Origin: Bacteroidaceae bacterium
GTDB taxonomy: Bacteria; Bacteroidota; Bacteroidia; Bacteroidales; Bacteroidaceae
DNA length: 64,000 nt
Reading direction: 5' to 3'
Assembly (NCBI GenBank): GCA_902362595.1
Contig: CABIXF010000019.1
Coordinates: forward strand, 4,672-68,671
Shown here: piece by piece, positions 10,220 through 18,393 of the stretch
Numbering within the stretch: position 1 is the stretch's first letter
How the letters are laid out: the number at the start of each line of letters is the position of its first letter
The notes under the pieces: model-generated
Database searches by the model: none
What the model was told of the DNA's origin: nothing
Seen by the model: the letters and a program-made list of their open reading frames with translations, nothing else
Translations under genes and position numbers: made by a program

Positions 10220-10768
10220 ATGATAGACGAATTATTACACTACAACAGGACATTCGTAGAAACGAAAGGATACGAAAAGTATATCACAAACAAATACCCT
10301 GACAAAAAAATTGCCATTGTCACTTGCATGGATACCCGATTGACAGAACTATTGCCAGCTGCATTAGGCATCAAGAACGGAGATGTCAAAATTATCAAGA
10401 ATGCCGGAGGTACAATTACTCACCCCTTTGGAAGCGCCATGCGAAGCCTGCTGGTAGCCATATATGAGCTAGGAGTAGAAGAAGTCATGATTATCGGACA
10501 CACAGATTGTGGAGTACAGCACATGGACAGCCAGGTCATGCTGCGTCACATGCGCGAAAGAGGAATCTCACAAGACCACATCGAAATGATGCAATATTGC
10601 GACATTGACTTAAATTCCTGGCTTAGCGGATTCAATGACACAGAAGAAGCTGTACAGAAAAGTGTGCACATCGTGCGCCACCACCCGTTAGTACCACAAG
10701 ATATACGGGTAAGAGGATTTATTATGGACTCTACCACAGGAAACCTCACCGAGGTACAAGAAGACTAA
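10220..10768 (+). CDS. Beta-class carbonic anhydrase
   Basis: This cytoplasmic zinc enzyme interconverts CO2 and bicarbonate. The 182-residue protein carries the beta-class zinc ligands: CMDTR near residue 36 (Cys with the Asp-Arg dyad) and HTDCG near residue 94 (His and Cys). NAGG and the SLLVAIYELGV helix between them are also typical. The C-terminus is short (RVRGFIMDSTTGNL). A TATTTTTG box at 10183-10190 is a plausible -7 element. The gene stands between the two purine genes without an operon partner. Confidence 0.93.
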   Translation: MIDELLHYNRTFVETKGYEKYITNKYPDKKIAIVTCMDTRLTELLPAALGIKNGDVKIIKNAGGTITHPFGSAMRSLLVAIYELGVEEVMIIGHTDCGVQHMDSQVMLRHMRERGISQDHIEMMQYCDIDLNSWLSGFNDTEEAVQKSVHIVRHHPLVPQDIRVRGFIMDSTTGNLTEVQED

Positions 10769-10788
10769 CCTACATAAAACCCTAAAAG

Positions 10789-10830
10789 AAAGGCCGGCAA
10801 GAAAGAGAAAAATTTCCTGCCGGCCTTTTT
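10789..10830. terminator. Bidirectional intrinsic terminator
   Basis: An 11-bp GC-rich stem (AAAGGCCGGCA, 10789-10799, with its complement 10818-10828) is flanked by T-runs in both directions. It separates the convergent carbonic anhydrase and phosphate transporter genes. Confidence 0.88.
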
Positions 10831-10852
10831 ATCAATTCAAGACTGATCAGCC

Positions 10853-13150
10853 TCAACGGTCTTCCGCCAAAGCCAGTATAGAGACCTCTTGAGGCACGTA
10901 ATCTCCCTGGAAGAAACGGCTGGCACGCAGCAGATGACGCCAGATACTCACCAATTCCTGAGATTCCTGAAGGATATTCAAATAAACCATTGCAGCCTTT
11001 AAACCCGCATTGTCAGATTCCTGCATACGGTTCATCTGCTGCTTACGCAAGGCCGATATGCTGTTTTTCAAATCATCTCCTTTCTTCAGAATATCATCAG
11101 CATCTGCATAGTTTCCCGTACTGATAACCTCTTTTGTACGCTCCATCAAACTACAAAGCTGTTCACGCACTGGAAGGAATTCCTTCACGCAATCCGGAGA
11201 TATCGGATTAAAGTTATTATCCACATGCTCCTTGCAAGGTTCACAGATTCGCTTCAGACAGTAAAGCATTTGCTCACAGCTGTTGCTTCCCAAGTGAAAC
11301 CATGTATTCTTTTCTATCGCTACGGTCATAGGAAGACGACGCAATCCCAAAATCTCTTTCCGACGACGTTTCTTGAGCATCTTCTTCTGATCATCCGTGG
11401 CATTCATGGCCTTCCGCAGACTACGCAAGTCCTCATTGATGAATCCGTCAGTTACCTGTACATAGGTCTTCTCACTGAAATCGACGTAGCTTGCCAAGGT
11501 TTCCTGTACATGCCGACGAAGCAATGCCAAGGTTTCGCTCTTATCCTTGCTGCTCATCATCCGTTTGAATATATCATCCTGCCCCTCCACTTTTTCCTCT
11601 TTCTTCTTATATTGGATATTGCTGCGTACCAAAAGCACTACGGCTACCACAATAAAGATGAACATGCCAACGAAACTGGTATAGAACATTATGAAAGTAA
11701 CCAGCGCACAAATCGTAAATGCGACAAATGCAGTGATAAACCAACCACCAATCACGGAAAGCATACCCGTAATACGATACACGGCACTTTCCCGGCTCCA
11801 AGCACGGTCGGCCAATGAACTACCCATCGCTACAATAAATGTCACATAAGTAGTAGACAACGGCAATTTCATGGTAGTACCGATGATAATCAACAATCCA
11901 GACAACACCAAGTTCACCGAAGCACGCACCATATCAAATGCAGCCCCATCGTTCAGAATCACTTCATCCTTGTTGAAACGACTGTCAATCCAACGACGCA
12001 TCCCCACCGGAATCACCCGAACCAAAAAATCATTAATATTGGTTGCACGACGCACAATGACACGAGCCAAAGCAGAAGAGCCAAACATCTCATCCCCTTC
12101 TTCCTGACGGGCCAGATCGACCGAAGTCTTGATTACATTCTTCGCCTTTTTGGAAGTAGCCAGCGCATAAACCATAACGATACCAGAAGCTATCAGGAAG
12201 ATGGCCGGAGTCTTAGCCGAAGACATCAGAGAAGACATCATAAAATCGTGAATGCCAGCTCCATTTGCATTAGCTACATAATCCGTATACGCAGAAAAGC
12301 CCGCCAAAGGCACACCGATGAAGTTCACCAAGTCATTACCGGCAAAAGCCAAAGCCAAAGAGAAAGTTCCCAGCAACACAATAATCTTAAACACATTTAC
12401 TTTACACCAGTGCAAGATTTGCATGATGACCGTAAACACCACGAAACATCCACCCACCAATATCGGGGTATTGTCCTGAATCCATTGTAGAGCTTCAGGC
12501 GTCATGAACGAAGCACTCTTCAATCCCTGTATAATAATGAAATACCCCAAGGCTGTCACGGCAATTCCACCGAACACACCGATGGTCCATGAAAGATGTT
12601 TCTTATAATTGAAACTGAAAATAAGTCGAGACACATATTGTACAATGGTACCCGCAATGAAAGCAACTGCCACAGAAAGGAAAATACCCATAATGACCGA
12701 CAGAGCCTTTTCCGTATTCATCATGTCCCCTAGGCTCAACATGCCAGTTTCATCTCCGATAATCTTCAGAATGGCCAGAATAAATGTACCTCCCAATAGT
12801 TCAAACACCATGGACACCGTGGTTGAAGTAGGCAGTCCCAATGTATTGAAAACATCCAGCAATACCACATCTGTTACCATTACAGCCAACAAGATACACA
12901 TAATCTCATAAAAGCTGAAATTCACCGGTTGAAAAATACCATGACGGGCAATATCCATCATACCATTGCTCAACACTGCTCCAGCAAAAACTCCGACAGC
13001 AGCCACAATGATAATGGTTTTAAACTTTGCGACCTTTGCACCCACTGCCGAATTCATGAAGTTCACAGCATCGTTGCTGACACCTACCAGCAAATCAAAA
13101 ATTGCCAGCATAAACAGGAAAATAACAATTCCCAGATAAATAGTTTCCAT
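10853..13150 (-). CDS. Inorganic phosphate transporter, PiT family, with C-terminal PhoU-like domain
   Basis: This inner-membrane protein is predicted to take up phosphate by ion symport. I use the ATG at 13150 (METIYLGIVIFLF); the frame is open to 13258 but the extra residues look like leader sequence. The 765 residues contain the two PiT signatures, GVSNDAVNFMNSAVGA near the N-terminus and GNDLVNFIGVPLAG near the middle, with about a dozen membrane segments. From about residue 570 a soluble helical domain begins that resembles DUF47/PhoU proteins, rich in charged residues and containing the ERTKEVISTG and DDILKKGDDL segments. Classical PitA (about 500 residues) lacks this tail, which may sense phosphate or control gating. 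Confidence 0.9.
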   Translation of the reverse strand: METIYLGIVIFLFMLAIFDLLVGVSNDAVNFMNSAVGAKVAKFKTIIIVAAVGVFAGAVLSNGMMDIARHGIFQPVNFSFYEIMCILLAVMVTDVVLLDVFNTLGLPTSTTVSMVFELLGGTFILAILKIIGDETGMLSLGDMMNTEKALSVIMGIFLSVAVAFIAGTIVQYVSRLIFSFNYKKHLSWTIGVFGGIAVTALGYFIIIQGLKSASFMTPEALQWIQDNTPILVGGCFVVFTVIMQILHWCKVNVFKIIVLLGTFSLALAFAGNDLVNFIGVPLAGFSAYTDYVANANGAGIHDFMMSSLMSSAKTPAIFLIASGIVMVYALATSKKAKNVIKTSVDLARQEEGDEMFGSSALARVIVRRATNINDFLVRVIPVGMRRWIDSRFNKDEVILNDGAAFDMVRASVNLVLSGLLIIIGTTMKLPLSTTYVTFIVAMGSSLADRAWSRESAVYRITGMLSVIGGWFITAFVAFTICALVTFIMFYTSFVGMFIFIVVAVVLLVRSNIQYKKKEEKVEGQDDIFKRMMSSKDKSETLALLRRHVQETLASYVDFSEKTYVQVTDGFINEDLRSLRKAMNATDDQKKMLKKRRRKEILGLRRLPMTVAIEKNTWFHLGSNSCEQMLYCLKRICEPCKEHVDNNFNPISPDCVKEFLPVREQLCSLMERTKEVISTGNYADADDILKKGDDLKNSISALRKQQMNRMQESDNAGLKAAMVYLNILQESQELVSIWRHLLRASRFFQGDYVPQEVSILALAEDR

Positions 13151-13391
13151 ATTTGTTTTGTTAAGTTTTTCCGGGTGCAAAAATATTTCATTCTTGTTAT
13201 AAACAAATGTCATATATATTACAATCATGTTACAAAATCCGGAAAACATCCAAAACAAACCGCCTATTCACAAGAGGGTCAGACCTAAAACTTTCAGTGA
13301 TAATGTAAAAAAAAGATATTTTATTTTCCGTATGCTGTGTTTATCACTTGAAAATTCGTAATTTTGCGGCTGAATTCAAAATCTCAAAATT

Positions 13392-13985
13392 ATGTCAGAA
13401 TCAAAGAAAATAAAGACCGCATTGGTTTCAGTTTACCATAAAGACGGCTTGGATGCTATTTTAGCTAAACTTCACGCTGAAGGAGTTGAGTTCCTGTCAA
13501 CTGGAGGAACACGTCACTTCATCGAATCACTGGGTTATCCTTGCAAAGCTGTAGAAGACATTACTACTTATCCTTCTATCTTGGGGGGACGCGTAAAGAC
13601 ATTACACCCTAAAATCTTTGGAGGTATCCTCTGCCGTAGAGAATTGGAAAGCGACCAAAAACAGGTTGCACAATATGAAATTCCAGAAATCGACCTGGTA
13701 ATTGTGGACTTATATCCATTTGAAGATACTGTAGCCAGCGGTGCTGCCGAACAAGACATCATCGAAAAAATTGATATAGGCGGTATTTCATTGATTCGCG
13801 CCGGAGCCAAAAACTTCAATGACGTAGTCATCGTAGCAAGTAAGCACCAATACCAGCCTCTATTGGACATCCTGAACCAGCAAGGAGCCGTCACAACCCG
13901 CGAACAGCGTCGTTGGTTTGCAGGTGAAGCCTTTACTGTTTCTTCACACTACGATTCTGCCATCCGCGATTATTTCAAGAAATAA
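13392..13985 (+). CDS. IMP cyclohydrolase (PurH N-terminal activity) as a separate protein
   Basis: This enzyme closes the purine ring of FAICAR to give IMP. The 197 residues match the MGS-like N-terminal domain of PurH: ALVSVYHKDGL, FLSTGGTRHFIE, GGRVKTLHPKIFGGIL and EKIDIGGISLIRAGAKNF are all present. The reading frame ends cleanly at about the position where the transformylase domain starts in fused PurH proteins, so it is a true stand-alone version and not a fragment. A TAATTTTG box (13359-13366) lies 25 bp upstream. mreB follows 70 bp downstream, so the gene may be the first of the shape operon. Confidence 0.92.
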   Translation: MSESKKIKTALVSVYHKDGLDAILAKLHAEGVEFLSTGGTRHFIESLGYPCKAVEDITTYPSILGGRVKTLHPKIFGGILCRRELESDQKQVAQYEIPEIDLVIVDLYPFEDTVASGAAEQDIIEKIDIGGISLIRAGAKNFNDVVIVASKHQYQPLLDILNQQGAVTTREQRRWFAGEAFTVSSHYDSAIRDYFKK

Positions 13986-14055
13986 TCGCAAAGAGCAAAC
14001 GTCCTGTCTTCCTCAATGGATTTATTAATTTTCAATCTAGACTTATATTAAAGGA

Positions 14056-15078
14056 ATGGGATTATTCTCCTTTACACAAAACATAGCGATGGACCTTGGC
14101 ACAGCCAATACCATCATTATCAGCAACGACAAAATTGTGGTAGATGAACCCTCCGTCGTTGCGCTGGATCGCCGTACAGACAAAATGATTGCTGTAGGTG
14201 AACGTGCAAAGATGATGTACGAAAAAGAAAATCCGAATATCCGTACCGTACGTCCGCTTCGTGATGGAGTCATTGCCGACTTCAATGCCTGCGAACAGAT
14301 GATGCGTGGATTGATAAAGAAAGTAAATACCGGACGTCATCTTTTTACTCCTTCCCTGCGTATGGTTATCGGTGTACCATCGGGGTCGACTGAAGTAGAA
14401 CTTCGTGCCGTACGTGACAGTGCGGAACATGCAGGAGGACGTGATGTCTACCTGATATTTGAACCAATGGCGGCTGCTATCGGTATCGGACTGGATGTGG
14501 AAGCTCCGGAAGGCAACATGGTAGTCGATATAGGTGGAGGCTCTACGGAAATTGCCGTAATCTCACTGGGAGGTATTGTTTCCAATAACTCTATCCGTGT
14601 AGCAGGCGACGACCTGACAGCAGATATTCAAGAATACATGAGCCGACAGCACAATGTCAAAGTCAGTGAGAGAATGGCCGAACGTATCAAAATTCATGTA
14701 GGAGCTGCCATCACCGACTTGGGAGACAACGCTCCGGAAGACTACATCGTGCGTGGCCCGAATCGTATCACTGCCCTTCCCATGGAAGTTCCGGTATGCT
14801 ATCAGGAAATTGCACACTGCATGGAAAAAAGCATTGCCAAAATTGAAACAGCCATCCTGAGTGCATTGGAAAATACTCCTCCAGAACTGTATGCCGACAT
14901 TGTTAATAACGGAATCTATCTTGCGGGAGGTGGTGCACTGTTGCGCGGACTCGACAAACGTCTGACAGACAAAATCAACATTCCTTTCCATATTGCCGAA
15001 GACCCCTTGCTGAGCGTAGCCAAAGGAACAGGCATTGCCTTAAAGAATGTAGACCGTTTCTCATTCCTGATGAGATAA
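14056..15078 (+). CDS. mreB: Rod shape-determining protein MreB
   Basis: MreB is the bacterial actin that forms membrane-associated filaments and steers the elongation machinery. The 340-residue length is normal. The actin ATPase motifs are visible: phosphate 1 (MDLGTANT), phosphate 2 (VVDIGGGSTEIAVI) and the adenosine motif (YLAGGGALLRGLD). The N-terminal MGLFSFTQ may act as an amphipathic membrane anchor. It heads mreB-mreC-mreD-mrdA-rodA, but a strong hairpin separates it from mreC. Confidence 0.97.
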   Translation: MGLFSFTQNIAMDLGTANTIIISNDKIVVDEPSVVALDRRTDKMIAVGERAKMMYEKENPNIRTVRPLRDGVIADFNACEQMMRGLIKKVNTGRHLFTPSLRMVIGVPSGSTEVELRAVRDSAEHAGGRDVYLIFEPMAAAIGIGLDVEAPEGNMVVDIGGGSTEIAVISLGGIVSNNSIRVAGDDLTADIQEYMSRQHNVKVSERMAERIKIHVGAAITDLGDNAPEDYIVRGPNRITALPMEVPVCYQEIAHCMEKSIAKIETAILSALENTPPELYADIVNNGIYLAGGGALLRGLDKRLTDKINIPFHIAEDPLLSVAKGTGIALKNVDRFSFLMR

Positions 15079-15085
15079 AACATAT

Positions 15086-15130
15086 AAAATTGAAAATGAA
15101 GAAACCAAGAGTTTCTTCATTTTCAATTTT
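15086..15130 (+). terminator. Perfect 20-bp hairpin between mreB and mreC (partial terminator or processing site)
   Basis: Bases 15086-15105 are the exact reverse complement of 15111-15130, with a 5-nt loop. The stem is AT-rich and its own 3' arm ends in TTTT, followed by CATTTTTCG. It lies 8 bp after the mreB stop and 36 bp before the mreC start, inside an otherwise continuous operon. It could be an attenuator that lowers mreC-rodA expression relative to mreB, or an mRNA stabilising structure. Confidence 0.6.
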
Positions 15131-15166
15131 CATTTTTCGTTCACCCATCATTTCGGATTCTTTGAC

Positions 15167-16018
15167 ATGCGAAATCTGATCAATTTTCTGCTGAAATATA
15201 ATCACTGGTTTCTTTTCGTACTTTTGGAAATCATTTCACTCACCTTGTTGTTCCGATTCAACAACTATCAGGGAAGTGCTTTCTTCACCTCTGCCAATTA
15301 TGTGGCCGGACTGGTATACGAAGCATCCAACCAAGTGACCCGTTACTTCGGACTGACAGAAGTCAACAAAAACCTGACTGCACGAAATGTCGAGCTGGAA
15401 ATTGAAGTGGAACGTCTTTCACAGGCGCTGGAGCAATATACTCAAGATACTACCGGAATAGCCAACCTGCGCAAAGAAGCATTGAAAGATTACGTATTAT
15501 ACGATGCAAAAGTCATCAATAACAGTGTGACTCACCCGGATAACTTCATTACCATTGACAAAGGAGAAGCTGACGGGATACGCACCGAAATGGGAGTGGT
15601 TTGCGGAAACGGCGTAGTAGGCATTGTGTATCTCACAGGACGTCATCACGCCATCGTCCTGCCGGTGCTGAATTCAAAAAGCAGCATCAGTTGCAAAATC
15701 AAGAGGACATCGTATTTCGGTTTTCTGAAATGGGACGGAGGATCCTCGCAATACGCTTATGTAAAAGATTTACCCCGACATTCGGAATTTTCATTGGGTG
15801 ACACCATTGTTACCAGCGGACATAGCGCAGTTTTCCCTGCTGGAATACCGGTAGGAACAGTCGACGACATGACCGACAGTCACGATGGTTTATCCTACCT
15901 GCTCAAAGTTAAACTATTTACCGACTTTGCACGACTGAATGACGTACGGGTACTAGGATCTTTCAATGGAGCAGAACAGATACAACTGGAAGACAGCGTA
16001 CGCTCCATGACACACTAA
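15167..16018 (+). CDS. mreC: Rod shape-determining protein MreC
   Basis: MreC is a periplasmic scaffold that activates PBP2-RodA. The 283-residue protein has one transmembrane helix near the N-terminus (about 12-30, WFLFVLLEIISLTLLF), a coiled-coil segment (about 65-100, NKNLTARNVELEIEVERLSQALEQ is its core) and the beta-barrel domains (AKVINNSVTHPDNFITIDKG, GVVGIVYLTGRHHAIVLPV). The family-typical arrangement of short coiled coil and barrels is intact. mreD follows after 27 bp. Confidence 0.95.
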   Translation: MRNLINFLLKYNHWFLFVLLEIISLTLLFRFNNYQGSAFFTSANYVAGLVYEASNQVTRYFGLTEVNKNLTARNVELEIEVERLSQALEQYTQDTTGIANLRKEALKDYVLYDAKVINNSVTHPDNFITIDKGEADGIRTEMGVVCGNGVVGIVYLTGRHHAIVLPVLNSKSSISCKIKRTSYFGFLKWDGGSSQYAYVKDLPRHSEFSLGDTIVTSGHSAVFPAGIPVGTVDDMTDSHDGLSYLLKVKLFTDFARLNDVRVLGSFNGAEQIQLEDSVRSMTH

Positions 16019-16045
16019 ACAACAACACAGAAATTCAGGGAAATT

Positions 16046-16543
16046 ATGCAACACATCATACGTCTTGAATGGTTCGTCATACTGGTCCTGCTTCAGGCAC
16101 TGGTGCTCAACCATGTCCACTTCGAACAATATGCCACCCCTTTGCTCTACATCTATTTCCTGCTGAAAATCAACTCAGGAAACAGTCGAAAAGGTCTCAT
16201 GCTATGGGCTTTTTCTATGGGACTCTGCATAGACATATTCAGTAATACTCCCGGACTGAATGCGGCAGCCTCCGTACTCACCGCATTCTGCCGCCCTTGG
16301 ATATTACGGGTACTTTCCCTACGTGATACAACCGAAAATTTTGAGCCCGGCATCTATCAAATGGGGTTTACAGCCTTTTTCCGGTATGCTCTGGTCATTG
16401 TCTTGCTGCATTCACTTACGCTGAACCTGCTCGACACCTTTTCGCTGGCCAGATTCCAAACCTTGCTGTTGAAAATCCTAAGCGATGCTTGCATCACCCT
16501 TATCTTCATTTTATGCATTGATTCTGTCAGGAGGAAAAGATAG
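16046..16543 (+). CDS. mreD: Rod shape-determining protein MreD
   Basis: MreD is a small integral membrane partner of MreC. The 165 residues are very hydrophobic, with five or six predicted membrane segments, and include the SMGLCIDIFSNTPGLNAAASVL segment (the D-F-x-G-type motif of the family). Sequence conservation in MreD is low, so position between mreC and mrdA is an important part of the evidence. Its TAG stop shares one base with the GTG start of mrdA, which points to translational coupling. Confidence 0.9.
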   Translation: MQHIIRLEWFVILVLLQALVLNHVHFEQYATPLLYIYFLLKINSGNSRKGLMLWAFSMGLCIDIFSNTPGLNAAASVLTAFCRPWILRVLSLRDTTENFEPGIYQMGFTAFFRYALVIVLLHSLTLNLLDTFSLARFQTLLLKILSDACITLIFILCIDSVRRKR

Positions 16544-18393
16544 TGGAAAGAAATTACGATCTTGAAAGACGAAAATATGTCATTGCCGGAGCGGTCATTG
16601 CCATTGTGGCCATTTTCCTGATACGTCTGCTTTCCCTGCAAATCATGAGCGAAGACTACAAGAAAAACGCCGACAGCAATGCCTTCCTCAAAAAGATACA
16701 GTATCCTAGCCGGGGAGTCATCTACGACCGCAACGATAAACTGCTAGTATACAACCAACCAGCTTATGACATTACGGTCATCATGAAGGAAATCACGGAA
16801 CTGGACACGCTTGATTTATGCCAGACGCTACACATCACTCCAGAATTCTTACGCAAGAAATTCCGCGATTTGAAAGACCGACGGCTGAATCCGGGATATT
16901 CACCCTATACCAATCAAGTATTTCTGACACAACTTTCAGCAGAAGACTGCGGAGTGTTTCAAGAAAAACTGTTCAAATTTCCAGGTTTCTACATCCAACG
17001 CCGAACCATCCGCCAGTATAATTACAACGCTGGAGCACATATTTTAGGGGATATCGCAGAGGTATCAAAATCCGACATGGAAAAAGATGACTACTACATC
17101 CCTGGCGACTTTATCGGGAAACTGGGAGTAGAGCGTTCTTATGAGAAGCAGTTACGAGGCGAAAAAGGTATCGAGATTTTATTACGTGATGCCCGTGGAC
17201 GCATCCAGGGCAACTACATGGACGGAAAATTCGACAAGGCTCCCGTGGCGGGTAAGAACTTGAGACTAAGCCTGGACATTGAACTTCAACAACTGGGTGA
17301 GCGACTGCTGGAAGGAAAAATTGGCAGCATCGTCGCCATCGAGCCTGCTACCGGCGAAGTCCTCTGTCTGGTTTCCTCTCCATCGTACGACCCACGCCAA
17401 ATGGTAGGAAGAAACCGTGGAAAAAACCACCTGATACTGGCACGTGACCCTTGGAAACCCTTGCTGAACCGTGCCATTATGGGAACTTATCCACCTGGAT
17501 CGACTTTCAAAACCTCACAGGCACTGACCTACCTGCAAGAAGGCATTATCACCACGGGAACCAGTTACCCTTGCAACGGAGGGTTCAACTACAGAGGACT
17601 TCATGTGGGTTGCCACTCACACCCCTCCCCACTTTCCCTGATACCGGCCATAGCGACTTCATGCAACGGTTATTTCTGCTGGGGCCTTTACCACATGATT
17701 GGAGCCCGCCAGAAATATGGGTCTGTACAAAAAGCCTTGAATACATGGAGAGACTATATGGTGTCCATGGGATTCGGCTACCCGCTCGGAATTGACCTTC
17801 CCGGCGAAAAAAGAGGGTTTATCCCCAATGCCAGTGTCTACGACAAAGCCTATCGCGGTTCATGGAATGGATTGACCATCATCAGTATTTCTATCGGACA
17901 GGGCGAAGTAACCCTGACTCCGCTACAAATTGCCAACCTGGGAGCTACCATCGCCAACAGAGGTTACTTTATCACTCCACATGTGGTGAAGGAAGTGGAA
18001 GGTGAAGCACTCGATACACTCTATTCCAAGAGACGCTATACCATGGTCGACCGTTCGCATTACGATGAAGTGGTGCAAGGTATGCGTGCCGCTGTACTCG
18101 GCGGAACTTGCCGGGGAGCCAACCTGCCCGACATAGAAGTCTGTGGCAAAACCGGTACCGCCCAGAACAGAGGAAAAGACCACTCCGCCTTCATGGGATT
18201 TGCCCCGATGAACGACCCTAAAATAGCAATTGCTGTTTATGTGGAAAACGGTGGATTTGGTGCCGTATACGGTGTACCTATCGGACGGCTCATGATTGAA
18301 AAATATCTAAAAGGACAGCTCTCGCCCGAAGATGAAGCGATGGCAACAGAAATTCAAAACAGGAGGATTGATTATGGGATACACGAGAGGTAG
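16543..18393 (+). CDS. mrdA: Penicillin-binding protein 2 (elongation transpeptidase)
   Basis: PBP2 cross-links new peptidoglycan during elongation and works with RodA. The start is GTG at 16543, overlapping the mreD stop by one base and preceded by AGGAGG (16531-16536). The 616-residue protein has one N-terminal membrane anchor (about 11-32), a PBP dimerisation domain (RGVIYDRNDKLLVYN) and a transpeptidase domain. Active-site motifs are visible: PPGSTFKTS (S-x-x-K), SCNG (S-x-N) and CGKTGTAQN (K-T-G). The C-terminus overlaps the rodA start by 20 bp. Confidence 0.96.
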   Translation: MERNYDLERRKYVIAGAVIAIVAIFLIRLLSLQIMSEDYKKNADSNAFLKKIQYPSRGVIYDRNDKLLVYNQPAYDITVIMKEITELDTLDLCQTLHITPEFLRKKFRDLKDRRLNPGYSPYTNQVFLTQLSAEDCGVFQEKLFKFPGFYIQRRTIRQYNYNAGAHILGDIAEVSKSDMEKDDYYIPGDFIGKLGVERSYEKQLRGEKGIEILLRDARGRIQGNYMDGKFDKAPVAGKNLRLSLDIELQQLGERLLEGKIGSIVAIEPATGEVLCLVSSPSYDPRQMVGRNRGKNHLILARDPWKPLLNRAIMGTYPPGSTFKTSQALTYLQEGIITTGTSYPCNGGFNYRGLHVGCHSHPSPLSLIPAIATSCNGYFCWGLYHMIGARQKYGSVQKALNTWRDYMVSMGFGYPLGIDLPGEKRGFIPNASVYDKAYRGSWNGLTIISISIGQGEVTLTPLQIANLGATIANRGYFITPHVVKEVEGEALDTLYSKRRYTMVDRSHYDEVVQGMRAAVLGGTCRGANLPDIEVCGKTGTAQNRGKDHSAFMGFAPMNDPKIAIAVYVENGGFGAVYGVPIGRLMIEKYLKGQLSPEDEAMATEIQNRRIDYGIHER

